64,000 nucleotides of DNA from Desertivirga xinjiangensis (lineage in GTDB: Bacteria; Bacteroidota; Bacteroidia; Sphingobacteriales; Sphingobacteriaceae). Every line of letters begins with the position of its first letter. Position 1 is the first letter of the stretch. The notes beneath the pieces were generated by a model. It made no database searches. It was not told where the DNA came from and saw only the letters and a program-made list of their open reading frames with translations. Made by a program: the position numbers and the translations under genes. This document shows, piece after piece, positions 9,459 to 18,066 of this stretch. The stretch spans positions 1,114,452 through 1,178,451 of the forward strand of contig NZ_JAFMZP010000001.1 of NCBI RefSeq assembly GCF_024436435.1, written 5' to 3'.

Positions 9459-10400
9459 ATGAAAACAAAAGCACAACTTTTAAAAGTACTCTATATATTC
9501 ATTTTTTCCGTTCTGCTCTCTTCCTGTGAAAAAGATAACAAGTTTGTTTTTTCGGAAACGCTTATCAGTAGGGAAGAATCGAAAATTGAATATGCCGACG
9601 AGATTTTGGCTTTTACAGACCTGTTTCAAAGCAAATTGGAAGACACCACATATACCCTTTACGAGGGAGTGAACATGACAAAGGTCAAACTTCTAAACAA
9701 GGATGATGAGCCTTTACAACTTTACTTCCTGACCGTAAACCTGGCCTATCCTGGTATCACCATGGAAGCTGCAATGCCGAATAATCAACATGTATTTGGC
9801 CGACAAAAAGTGAGAGATATGATCACTCATAAAAATGCAGCCCTAAGTGATCAGGAAGTTGTGGCAGCGTTAAATGGAGATTACTGGGATACCAGCACCA
9901 ATGGTGAGCCATTGGGGCCTGTAATCATGAATACTGAAGTGGTTAAGCCTTTTCCCTCTGGCACCTATTACTTCCTAAGTGTCCTTAAAAACAATACTGC
10001 TGAAATTGGCAATTCAACTTTATTTGGCTCTCTGACTTACCAAATGAAGGAGACTTTGGGAGGGCGGTATTTGTTGGTTAATGAAGGTCTGGACAGGTCG
10101 GCTTCACTCAATAAAAATGTCGAACCCCGTACTTCAGTAGGTCTGTTAAGTAAATCAAAGGTGGTCTTCATGGTAGTAGATGGCCGTAAAGTAGACCATT
10201 CTGTGGGTATTAGTATGCAGGATATGGCTAAGATATTTATGGCTATTGGTGCAAAGACGGCTATTAATTTAGATGGCGGCGGATCATCCACTTTAATAGA
10301 AAGGCAAATTTCGGGGGATTATTCAACTGTTAACCAACCTACTGACAACCCTGAAAGAAGTGTTGCAAATGCCTGGACTATAATCAGGGATAAAGATTAA
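9459..10400 (+). CDS. Phosphodiester glycosidase (NAGPA-domain) lipoprotein
   Basis: This 313-residue lipoprotein has lipobox LSSC near residue 23. The C-terminal two thirds match the NAGPA fold of mammalian N-acetylglucosamine-1-phosphodiester alpha-N-acetylglucosaminidase, the mannose-6-phosphate uncovering enzyme. The hallmarks are VVAALNGDYWD near residue 137, VVDGRK near 240, and AINLDGGGSSTLI near 267-279. Enzymes of this family cleave a sugar-phosphate-sugar diester, so the substrate is probably a glycan carrying phosphodiester-linked sugars. It lies between DUF5017 and a SASA esterase, with a metallophosphoesterase two genes on, which fits stepwise removal of such decorations. The N-terminal 60 residues are specific to this protein. 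Confidence 0.82.
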   Translation: MKTKAQLLKVLYIFIFSVLLSSCEKDNKFVFSETLISREESKIEYADEILAFTDLFQSKLEDTTYTLYEGVNMTKVKLLNKDDEPLQLYFLTVNLAYPGITMEAAMPNNQHVFGRQKVRDMITHKNAALSDQEVVAALNGDYWDTSTNGEPLGPVIMNTEVVKPFPSGTYYFLSVLKNNTAEIGNSTLFGSLTYQMKETLGGRYLLVNEGLDRSASLNKNVEPRTSVGLLSKSKVVFMVVDGRKVDHSVGISMQDMAKIFMAIGAKTAINLDGGGSSTLIERQISGDYSTVNQPTDNPERSVANAWTIIRDKD

Positions 10401-10451
10401 TAAACAGCTCAAGAAAAGAAGTTGGTTTACCCCAATATTTAAATTAATCAA

Positions 10452-11243
10452 GTGAAAATTAAAATCATTGCAGTCTTTATATCGTTACTTGGAACCTTAC
10501 TTATCTCTTCATCTGTTTATCACAAGCAGGAGGCAGCTCAGCCCGGTTACAAGATCTTTGTATTGATGGGACAGTCAAATATGGCCGGCCGGGGTCAGCT
10601 CAACGATGAATTCCTGCAGAAAAAGCATCCGCGTGTGAAAGTCCTTACTGCGGAGATGACCTGGAAGATCGCTCAACACCCCCTTCATTTTGACAAGCCT
10701 AAATTAGCAGGTGTTGGGCCAGGCCTCTCTTTTGGCCAGGTGCTGGCAGAAGCTTACCCCCGGGATACCATAGCATTAGTGCCTTGTGCCGTTGGAGGAA
10801 CATCGATAGCTAAGTGGGAAAAAGGAGCTTATGATAAAAATACAGATACTCAACCTTATAAAGATGCGGTCAGGCGTATCCGGGCAGCCCGGAAATCAGG
10901 AGAAATTGCCGGCGTAATCTGGCTACAGGGGGAGGCCGATTCCAGAGAGGACAGAGCAAAAGTGTATAACGAAAAGCTACTAAATTTTATAAAAAATATA
11001 CGTAGAGAAGTGCAGGATCCTGCACTTCCTTTTGTTCTCGGAGAAATAGGTCATTTTCGAAGCAGGTACGATCTGATCAATAAGGAATTGAGAAAAGTAC
11101 CCTCCCTTGATGCTAACGTAAGTCTGGTAACTGCCGAAAACTTGAATCATAAAGGGGATACAACACACTTTGACAGTAACTCAGCAGAGCAATATGGCAT
11201 TCGATTCGGCAACAAAATGGTTGAAATGCTCAACCGGAATTAA
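10452..11243 (+). CDS. SASA-family carbohydrate acetylesterase, GTG start
   Basis: This 263-residue SGNH-type esterase has a signal peptide (~30 residues). Block I is FVLMGQSNMAGRG with the nucleophile at Ser42, CAVGGTSIAKW supplies the glycine block, IWLQGEADS the third block, and DTTHFDSNS the Asp/His pair near residue 238. Such SASA (DUF303) proteins remove O-acetyl groups from sialic acids or, in CE6-like members, from xylan and other glycans. No in-frame ATG precedes the conserved core, so the start is the GTG at 10452. It is shorter than the two other SASA proteins in this window (473 and 478 residues) and belongs to a different branch. Its exact substrate is unknown. Confidence 0.85.
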   Translation: MKIKIIAVFISLLGTLLISSSVYHKQEAAQPGYKIFVLMGQSNMAGRGQLNDEFLQKKHPRVKVLTAEMTWKIAQHPLHFDKPKLAGVGPGLSFGQVLAEAYPRDTIALVPCAVGGTSIAKWEKGAYDKNTDTQPYKDAVRRIRAARKSGEIAGVIWLQGEADSREDRAKVYNEKLLNFIKNIRREVQDPALPFVLGEIGHFRSRYDLINKELRKVPSLDANVSLVTAENLNHKGDTTHFDSNSAEQYGIRFGNKMVEMLNRN

Positions 11244-11254
11244 AACGAAAAAAC

Positions 11255-12754
11255 ATGAAATCTCATACAAGTTTTTTTTTGACTTTTTTATCCCTCGTTA
11301 GCTTTGGGCTTTACGCTCAGCATTCTCCCCATGGAGACATAAAATATCCCTTCAGGGCAGCACCTGTCATTAAATGTGCAGGAGAAAGCTTTGAAATATT
11401 GTATGTTAATCCAGGTCCGAATAAAATAGACTCAGCAATTATAAAGGGGCCATATTGGAAGAAGAAACTGAAAATAGAGGACGTGGAAAAAGGCAAATTT
11501 GAGTTTGACCCCTACACCCGTTTGTCTGTTAATAACAAGATTAAGGTATCTGTACCCAAAGATTGTCCGGAGGAGCTATATGATCTGTATGTATTTGTGG
11601 GAGGAAATGCTACTGTGTCAAAAAGATCTGTGAAAGTTTTAAAGTCATACAGAAGCGCATACCAGTTCATTCATGTCTCAGATCTGCATGTTTCCCGCAA
11701 CTGGAAAGGATCTGCGGGAGACGGTTATGCAGAGGAGCTCGAGTTACTCGATAAATTTGTTGATGTAGCGAATATCATAGCTCCGGAATATGTGATCTCT
11801 ACAGGCGACAATATTCATGATTATACGAGGTTTAATGCCGACAGCTTAGGCTGGGGGGGAACCAATATTAAAGACGCCGATGCTAAACCTGGTCTGGAAG
11901 AAAAAATGAGGAATTATTTCGAAGGAGCTAAAGGTTTTAGAGGTGTGCAGAGTATAAATGCGCCTGTATTTTCAGTTCCGGGCAATCACGATTTTTACGG
12001 GGTGTCTGAAGACGACTATGCACAAAAATCGTTACAATGGAACACCTATTGTGGGTTGCGGTTTTACGCTTTTAATTATCTGGATACGCATCTTATGTTT
12101 GTTGACGATTTTCTGGGGGACCCCGTTACAGATATTCCGGATAGCCGTCCAATGACGGGTAATCAGGGCAGGTATTTTGAAGAATTTCTGAAAGGCACCA
12201 AAGGCGGTTTGAGAATTATGGCTCAGCATAGGCACAATCGTTTCGACACAACGTTTTTAGACAAAAACAAAATTGACCTGGTGTTAAACGGACATAGCCA
12301 TAGTCCAAAAGTGTTCCGGGTGGGTAAAACCCCAACTCTAAGTATTCGTTCTGGTACGGTTGCACGTAGCGGCGAGATCAAGAGCTGGGAAAAAACATTA
12401 GGATTTTTTCGGGTCTTTACCATAGACAAGGGGAAACTATCTTATAGCGAACCCTTACGCTTTTGCACTAATCCTACTGCAGATTACAAGGGTATTATCT
12501 CAAATCTTAGCATGGTATATTCTGTCAGTAACTCTGGAGAAGCTAGCTCCAATGCTGTTTTAATTTCAAACAAGTTGCCTGCTGATCTTCCCTTTTGTAA
12601 GGTGCGGTTTGTTATGAGGAAGGGTAAGTATGCTGTAAAAGAGGGATCAATTATACAATCTGTAGATACAGATAAATTTACTATTGTGGATGTGTCTGTT
12701 CAGGTTGGGCGAAAGTCAGAAAAAACTGTAAAGATATTACCGGCATCCTCTTAA
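11255..12754 (+). CDS. Secreted metallophosphoesterase
   Basis: This 499-residue calcineurin-like phosphoesterase has a signal peptide (~21 residues) and a beta-sandwich region at about 30-130. The metallophosphatase core then shows all the metal-ligand blocks: SDLHVS near 142, STGDNIHD near 181, PGNHDF near 242, QHRHN near 323 and NGHSHS near 344. A C-terminal beta domain (~400-499) completes it. It hydrolyses phosphomonoesters or phosphodiesters with two metal ions, in the periplasm or at the surface. As the last gene of PUL A behind a phosphodiester glycosidase, it may remove the phosphate left after uncovering. That coupling is inferred. The hairpin at 12782 terminates the unit. Confidence 0.9.
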   Translation: MKSHTSFFLTFLSLVSFGLYAQHSPHGDIKYPFRAAPVIKCAGESFEILYVNPGPNKIDSAIIKGPYWKKKLKIEDVEKGKFEFDPYTRLSVNNKIKVSVPKDCPEELYDLYVFVGGNATVSKRSVKVLKSYRSAYQFIHVSDLHVSRNWKGSAGDGYAEELELLDKFVDVANIIAPEYVISTGDNIHDYTRFNADSLGWGGTNIKDADAKPGLEEKMRNYFEGAKGFRGVQSINAPVFSVPGNHDFYGVSEDDYAQKSLQWNTYCGLRFYAFNYLDTHLMFVDDFLGDPVTDIPDSRPMTGNQGRYFEEFLKGTKGGLRIMAQHRHNRFDTTFLDKNKIDLVLNGHSHSPKVFRVGKTPTLSIRSGTVARSGEIKSWEKTLGFFRVFTIDKGKLSYSEPLRFCTNPTADYKGIISNLSMVYSVSNSGEASSNAVLISNKLPADLPFCKVRFVMRKGKYAVKEGSIIQSVDTDKFTIVDVSVQVGRKSEKTVKILPASS

Positions 12755-12781
12755 TTTCCTTTATTTCCTCTTAATAAAAAA

Positions 12782-12807
12782 GCTCCATAATATCTCTATT
12801 ATGGAGC
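12782..12807. terminator. Bidirectional terminator-like hairpin, copy 2
   Basis: An 11-bp perfect stem (GCTCCATAATA pairing with TATTATGGAGC) closes a 4-nt loop and is preceded by six A residues. It sits between the convergent metallophosphoesterase and gdhA genes. The minus-strand transcript would end in a U-run, which suits gdhA termination. A related copy is at 1275. Confidence 0.7.
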
Positions 12808-12951
12808 AACCTAACCTTATCACAAGTTTTCACATCTAGTGTGATACTAACAATAACAAGTTATTTCAGTCTTTATTGTGCCGAAAGCTAATATTGTTTA
12901 ATATTCTTTAATATTTATTCCCGGTTTTTATGATAGAAAGTCCCGAAGCAT

Positions 12952-14292
12952 CTATACATAGCCCTGGGCTATCATTGCATCAGCAACCTTAATGAAGCCA
13001 CTGATATTAGCACCTTTAGTATAATCTACAAAATCTTTATCCAGTCGCCCATTTTTCACACAAGCGCCGTGGATCTGATGCATGATTTGTTTTAGACGTG
13101 AATCTACTTCATCTCTTGACCAGGATATTCTGAGCGAGTTTTGCGACATTTCCAGTCCGGAAACTGCTACTCCACCCGCATTGGAAGCTTTGCCCGGGGC
13201 GTATAAGATTCTGGCAGAATCAAACACCCTCACGGCATCCAAGGTGCAAGGCATATTGGCACCTTCGGCAACACAAAAACAGCCATTCTGAACCAGAGTG
13301 AGCGCATCTTTGGCATCAAGTTCATTTTGCGTAGCATCAGGGAAAGCAACGTCGCACTTAACCCTCCAGGGTTTTTCCCCCTCAAAATATTCGCAGTCAA
13401 ATTTTTTCGCGTACTCCTCAATCCTACCCCTGCGAACGTTTTTTAGCTCTTTAATATAGGCGAGTTTAGATTCATCTATACCTTTAGGATCGTAAATGAA
13501 ACCTCCCGAATCTGATAAGGTTACTACTTTCGCACCAACCTGTATGCACTTTTCAACGGTATATTGAGCAACATTGCCCGATCCGGAGACGACAACAGTT
13601 TTGCCCTCAAGAAGTTCGCCGCGTGTTTTGAGCATTTCCTCGGCAAAGTATACTACGCCGTAACCGGTGGCCTCGGGGCGAATAAGGCTGCCTCCGAATT
13701 CTGCTGCTTTTCCGGTCAGAATTCCGGTAAACTCCCCCTGGATACGTTTATACTGGCCAAATAAATAACCAATTTCCCGCGCCCCCACACCGATATCGCC
13801 TGCAGGCACATCTATGTCTGCATGGATATGCCTGTAGAGTTCAGTCATAAAGCTTTGACAGAATTTCATTACTTCATTATTAGACCTGCCTTTTGGGTCG
13901 AAATCAGATCCTCCTTTTCCACCACCCATAGGTAAGCCCGTAAGGCTGTTTTTGAATACCTGTTCAAACGCAAGAAATTTGAGGATGCTTTGATTTACAG
14001 AGGGATGGAAACGCAGTCCCCCTTTATAGGGACCAATGGCACTGTTCATCTGTACACGGAACCCGCGGTTAATTTCTACTTCCCCCTGATCATTTAACCA
14101 TGGCACCCGAAATGTGATTATTCTTTCAGGCTCCGCTATCCGCTCAAGAATCTTATGTTCTTTGTATTTCGGGTGATCTTCTATAAAAGGAATTATTGAT
14201 TCGGCCACTTCTTGCACTGCCTGCAAAAATTCAGGTTCATGCTGGTTCCTGGTTATTATTTTGTCCATGAACTCTTTGATGAGAACATCCAT
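12952..14292 (-). CDS. gdhA: NADP-type glutamate dehydrogenase
   Basis: This 446-residue cytoplasmic enzyme converts 2-oxoglutarate and ammonia to glutamate. The length and blocks fit the hexameric NADP-dependent bacterial class. Seen are FRVPWLNDQGEVEINRGFRVQ near 58-78, YKGGLRFHPSVN near 88, LPMGGGKGGSDFDPKG with the catalytic lysine region near 120, DVPAGDIGVGAREIGYLFGQYKR near 162, and the Rossmann loop VVSGSGNVAQYTVEK near 233. It is monocistronic and convergent with PUL A. The divergent symporter gene starts 340 bases away on the other side. Nothing links it to glycan use. It is a housekeeping nitrogen-assimilation gene lying between accessory loci. Confidence 0.97.
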   Translation of the reverse strand: MDVLIKEFMDKIITRNQHEPEFLQAVQEVAESIIPFIEDHPKYKEHKILERIAEPERIITFRVPWLNDQGEVEINRGFRVQMNSAIGPYKGGLRFHPSVNQSILKFLAFEQVFKNSLTGLPMGGGKGGSDFDPKGRSNNEVMKFCQSFMTELYRHIHADIDVPAGDIGVGAREIGYLFGQYKRIQGEFTGILTGKAAEFGGSLIRPEATGYGVVYFAEEMLKTRGELLEGKTVVVSGSGNVAQYTVEKCIQVGAKVVTLSDSGGFIYDPKGIDESKLAYIKELKNVRRGRIEEYAKKFDCEYFEGEKPWRVKCDVAFPDATQNELDAKDALTLVQNGCFCVAEGANMPCTLDAVRVFDSARILYAPGKASNAGGVAVSGLEMSQNSLRISWSRDEVDSRLKQIMHQIHGACVKNGRLDKDFVDYTKGANISGFIKVADAMIAQGYV

Positions 14293-14632
14293 TTCAGTCT
14301 AGTTTGGTTTAATGATAATCAAGTTCGCAAGTTATTATATCCGGTGAATTCTCTAAGTTGCTTCTGCAATTCATTACATGCACATTATAATGCTTGCTAA
14401 GGGCAGAGAGAAGGAGTTTGGCTTTCCGCACACACGGCGCGCGTGCGCTGGCATAAGGCATTTTGCTGGCGTACGTTTACCGAACTTGTTCTTTGAATCT
14501 CTAAAAAGATAATATATCACACAAAGCTGTAAAAATCCATTAGATATTTTCTTCTGAATCAGGCTAATCTTGTATAAAAATCAGCTAACCCAAAAACGAT
14601 TTTTTTAAACCACTACACTTAACTGATAATAA
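14293..14632. other. Divergent intergenic region with a GC-rich patch
   Basis: These 340 bases separate gdhA (minus) from the symporter gene (plus) and must hold both promoters. No gene was found. Bases about 14425-14480 stand out as markedly GC-rich in an AT-rich region, with CGCAC and GTGCG arms around a GGCGCGC core. The nearby CGTACGTTTACCG contains a LacI-operator-like TAAACG core on the opposite strand. No convincing -33/-7 pair was identified. Confidence 0.4.
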
Positions 14633-16237
14633 ATGAAGAACCTTCCAATTTTTGACCTTTTAATAATTGCAGCATACCTGGTGGGGATGGTACTTGTTGG
14701 CATCTATTTCGCCAGTAAGAATAAGAATCCGGAACAATATTCAAAAGCTTCCGGATCTATTCCTGGTTGGGCCATTGGCTTATCTATTTATGCTACCTTT
14801 CTGAGTAGTAACACATTTTTAGGGGTTCCAGGCAAAGCTTTTGGTTCCAATTGGAATGCTTTTGTTTTCAGTATTTCAATGCCTCTGGCTGCCTGGGTTG
14901 CGGCGAAGTACTTCGTCCCTTTTTACAGGAATACCGGGGAAGTTTCTGCATATACTAACCTTGAGAAACGCTTTGGGGCATGGGCACGCACGTACGCGGT
15001 AGTGTGTTTTTTGTTTACCCAACTAGCCCGTATGGGGTCTATCTTTTTCGGAATTTCCCTGACCTTGCAAGCACTAACCGGTTATGACATGGAGGTTATT
15101 ATGCTGGTAACGGGTATTTGCATTATCATTTATACAGTAATGGGCGGCATAGAGGCGGTTATATGGACAGAAGTTGTACAAGGTGTATTAAAGACCCTCG
15201 GTGCCTTACTGATAGTATACCTGATCATTAATAGTATGCCAGGTGGCGTATCCAAGATTGTGGAAATTGGTAAAAGTGACCATAAATATGGCTTAGGCAG
15301 TTTATCACTTGATTTTACCAGTGCAACTTTTTGGGTGATCCTGTTATACGGGTTTTTTATCAATCTGAACAATTTCGGAATGGATCAGAACTATGTTCAG
15401 CGTTACCATACAGCTACGTCGGAAAAAGAAGCTTCAAAGTCTGTTTGGTTATGCGTATGGATCTATGTGCCGGCCTCTCTATTGTTTTTTATCATAGGCA
15501 CCTGTTTGTATGCTTATTATCAGGTTAACCCAGCTATGATTGAACCGGTGAAATTACAGGCCGCTGCGGAACGCCTGGGGGCCGGAGCTTCATCTGCTGA
15601 TATTTCCAGATTAGCAGCAACTCTACTTCCCGAAGACTACGGTGATAAAGTAATGCCGCATTTTATGGTAACCATGATTCCAACCGGATTAATAGGTTTA
15701 ATTGTTTCTGCCATACTGTCCGCGGCCATGAGTACAATAAGTTCGGGAATGAATGCATCTGCAACCGTTTTTTCTGAAGATATCTACAAACGGTACCTCA
15801 ATCGTAAGATCAGTCAGCAGGAAAATATGCGATTGTTACATATAGCGACCGTTGTTTTTGGCCTGATCGGCATGTTATGCGGCATAGCTATGATTGGCGT
15901 TAAAAGTATCCTGGATATCTGGTGGCAGCTTTCAGGCATTTTCGCAGGAGGAATGCTGGGATTGTTCCTGCTGGGAATTATCAGCAAGAAATCAGGTAAC
16001 CTTGAAGCTTTTGCAGCAACCATTGTAGGTTTACTCGTAATTGTCTGGATGTCGCTCTCCCACCTGATCCCAGAGGAGTTCGCTTACCTGAAGAATCCGC
16101 TTCATGCCAATATGATCATCGTTGTCGGCACGCTTTCTATTTTTCTAACCGGAAGTCTTCTTGCATCTTTTAAGAACAAAAAGGAAGCAGATCCCTCTGT
16201 AACGACAGGCCGGAAGGTCCCACAGAAAGAATACTAA
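14633..16237 (+). CDS. Sodium:solute symporter (SSS family)
   Basis: This 534-residue inner-membrane transporter has about 13-14 hydrophobic spans covering almost its whole length. Family marks are the N-terminal LIIAAYLVGMVLVGIYFASK span and the YSKASGSIPGWAIGLSIYATFLSSNTFLGVPG segment, where the early helix provides the Na+ site. GGIEAVIWTEVVQGVLKTLGA follows in the middle, and SAAMSTISSGMNASATVFSEDIYK carries the conserved second Na+-site serines. It imports an organic solute with Na+. The aldolase gene follows 61 bases on, so the cargo is probably an acidic or keto sugar. A sialic acid role is possible but not shown. A short hairpin after its stop (16242-16259) may set the expression ratio to the aldolase. 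Confidence 0.92.
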   Translation: MKNLPIFDLLIIAAYLVGMVLVGIYFASKNKNPEQYSKASGSIPGWAIGLSIYATFLSSNTFLGVPGKAFGSNWNAFVFSISMPLAAWVAAKYFVPFYRNTGEVSAYTNLEKRFGAWARTYAVVCFLFTQLARMGSIFFGISLTLQALTGYDMEVIMLVTGICIIIYTVMGGIEAVIWTEVVQGVLKTLGALLIVYLIINSMPGGVSKIVEIGKSDHKYGLGSLSLDFTSATFWVILLYGFFINLNNFGMDQNYVQRYHTATSEKEASKSVWLCVWIYVPASLLFFIIGTCLYAYYQVNPAMIEPVKLQAAAERLGAGASSADISRLAATLLPEDYGDKVMPHFMVTMIPTGLIGLIVSAILSAAMSTISSGMNASATVFSEDIYKRYLNRKISQQENMRLLHIATVVFGLIGMLCGIAMIGVKSILDIWWQLSGIFAGGMLGLFLLGIISKKSGNLEAFAATIVGLLVIVWMSLSHLIPEEFAYLKNPLHANMIIVVGTLSIFLTGSLLASFKNKKEADPSVTTGRKVPQKEY

Positions 16238-16241
16238 AAAA

Positions 16242-16259
16242 AACGGGCCAGAGCCCGTT
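16242..16259. terminator. Short hairpin between symporter and aldolase genes
   Basis: A 7-bp stem (AACGGGC with GCCCGTT) encloses CAGA. An A-run lies before it but no T-run after it on the plus strand, so on the forward transcript it may protect RNA or attenuate rather than fully terminate. Confidence 0.4.
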
Positions 16260-16298
16260 GATATACCTAAAAACAAACAAAATATTAATAAATAAAAA

Positions 16299-17237
16299 AT
16301 GAAAAAATTGGAAAAGGGTTTTATTCCTGTTATGTTAACGCCATTTAAGGAGAATGGTGATATAGATTTTGGCGCGTTGACCAAGCTTACCGAACTGTAT
16401 ATTGAAGCAGGTGCGGCCGGCTTATTTGCCAATTGCCTTTCAAGCGAAATGTTTGAACTGTCTGAAGAAGAAAGACTGACTCTTGTCAAACATGTGGTTA
16501 CAGTTGCTGATGGTGCTGTGCCGGTAGTTGCAACAGGCACTTTTGAAGGATCTTTACAGCAACAAGCAGATTTTGTGAAGAAGATCTATTCCACCGGAGT
16601 GGAAGCGGTAATAGGAATCACTGGTTTACTGGCAACTGAGGAAGAGTCGGAGGAGGTTTTTAATGCGAACGTCTTTAAGTTACTTGATCTTACCGAAGAT
16701 ATTCCAATGGGTTTTTATGAGTGCCCGGTTCCTTACAAAAGGTTAATTTCTCCGGAATTGCTTGGCGCCCTGGTATCAACCGGGAGAGTGACTTATCACA
16801 AAGATACTTGTCTGGATATTGAGCAGGTTAGGGCAAAGATCGCCGCTACCGACGGTTACCAGTTTGGCTTGTACGATGCTTATATGGTGCATGCTGTAGA
16901 ATCTTTAAAAGCCGGTGCCTCAGGACTTTCCTGTATACAAGGAAACTTCTTTCCCGAATTAATTGTCTGGCTATGCAATAATTATAACAACAGGGATCTT
17001 GCCGCTGAGGTGAACCGTGTCCAGCAATTCTTCATCGATAATATGGATGTAATGCACCATGTCTATCCCATTATTTCTAAATATTACCTGCAACAAAGAG
17101 GCTTTGAAATCTCAACTTTCACGAGGAGAAAGGGGATTGGCGAGTTTGACGGGAATATCAAAAAGGGCATAGAGTTACTCGCAGACCGGTACAATATCCT
17201 TCGGGCCGAACTTGAAATCAAATTTGCAATAGCCTGA
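16299..17237 (+). CDS. DapA/NanA-family class I aldolase
   Basis: This 312-residue (beta/alpha)8 aldolase belongs to the dihydrodipicolinate synthase / N-acetylneuraminate lyase superfamily. The catalytic tyrosine is Tyr140 in GFYECP and the Schiff-base lysine is Lys168 in YHKDTC. Their 28-residue spacing matches the family. The usual GTTGE substrate-carboxylate loop is replaced by FANCLSSEM near 46-54, so the substrate is probably neither aspartate semialdehyde nor ordinary sialic acid. Enzymes of this branch cleave 2-keto-3-deoxy acids to pyruvate and an aldehyde. It lies between the Na+ symporter and the transaldolase-type gene. No N-acetylmannosamine epimerase or kinase is nearby, which argues against a complete sialate pathway here. 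Confidence 0.85.
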   Translation: MKKLEKGFIPVMLTPFKENGDIDFGALTKLTELYIEAGAAGLFANCLSSEMFELSEEERLTLVKHVVTVADGAVPVVATGTFEGSLQQQADFVKKIYSTGVEAVIGITGLLATEEESEEVFNANVFKLLDLTEDIPMGFYECPVPYKRLISPELLGALVSTGRVTYHKDTCLDIEQVRAKIAATDGYQFGLYDAYMVHAVESLKAGASGLSCIQGNFFPELIVWLCNNYNNRDLAAEVNRVQQFFIDNMDVMHHVYPIISKYYLQQRGFEISTFTRRKGIGEFDGNIKKGIELLADRYNILRAELEIKFAIA

Positions 17238-17292
17238 CAAGCAGGTAAAATTCGCTATACAATTTTATTCTTTTAACTCTCTCAAGATCTTT

Positions 17293-17955
17293 ATGAAATT
17301 TTTTATTGACACCGCTAATCTTCAGCAGATAAGGGAAGCCCACGATCTTGGTATTCTGGATGGGGTAACAACCAATCCGAGTTTGATGGCGAAGGAAGGA
17401 ATCAGCGGAAAGCAAAATGTGCTTAACCATTATAAAGCGATCTGCGAAATAACCGACGGCGATGTTAGTGCTGAAGTTATCAGCACTAACTACGAAGAAA
17501 TGCTTGCGGAAGGGATGGAGCTGGCTCTTTTGCATGAGAAGATCGTGGTTAAAGTTCCTATAATTAAAGACGGGATAAAGGCCATTAAAGCTTTTGCCAC
17601 CAAAGGAATTCGCACAAACTGTACGCTGATCTTTTCGCCCGGACAGGCTTTACTTGCGGCGAAAGCCGGTGCAACATACGTGTCTCCGTTTATCGGCAGG
17701 CTAGATGATGTTTCAACGGATGGTTTGATGTTGATCGAAGATATCAGAACCATTTTTGATAACTATGGGTACCCCACGCAGGTACTCGCAGCCTCCGCCC
17801 GTCATGCCATGCATATTATTAATTGTGCTAAAGCCGGTGCCGATGTTGTTACAGCCCCACTTGTGGCAATAACCGCATTGCTGAAGCATCCATTAACGGA
17901 TAATGGACTGGCTCAGTTCCTTGCCGATCATGCCCAGGCCACCGGAAAAAGTTGA
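17293..17955 (+). CDS. fsa: Fructose-6-phosphate aldolase / small transaldolase
   Basis: This 220-residue cytoplasmic protein is of the short transaldolase class (TalC/FSA; usual length ~214-220). It starts [16 protein letters not shown] and has [14 protein letters not shown] near 24-37, the Schiff-base Lys87 in [26 protein letters not shown] near 111-130 and SPFIGRLDD near 133-141. The family splits or makes C-C bonds between dihydroxyacetone or fructose-6-phosphate and aldehydes such as glyceraldehyde-3-phosphate. Here it could process the aldehyde released by the upstream aldolase. Sequence alone cannot separate fructose-6-phosphate aldolase from transaldolase activity. It is the last gene before the LacI regulator and is probably cotranscribed with the aldolase. 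Confidence 0.88.
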   Translation: MKFFIDTANLQQIREAHDLGILDGVTTNPSLMAKEGISGKQNVLNHYKAICEITDGDVSAEVISTNYEEMLAEGMELALLHEKIVVKVPIIKDGIKAIKAFATKGIRTNCTLIFSPGQALLAAKAGATYVSPFIGRLDDVSTDGLMLIEDIRTIFDNYGYPTQVLAASARHAMHIINCAKAGADVVTAPLVAITALLKHPLTDNGLAQFLADHAQATGKS

Positions 17956-18066
17956 GGTCCGGCGGTTTATACATAGAAGAGAAGTTTTGCTTATCAGGCC
18001 GGCGACTCAGAGTGCCTAGAAATAGTTTAATAAAAGAATTCCGATAACGCATCTAATTCCTTTATT

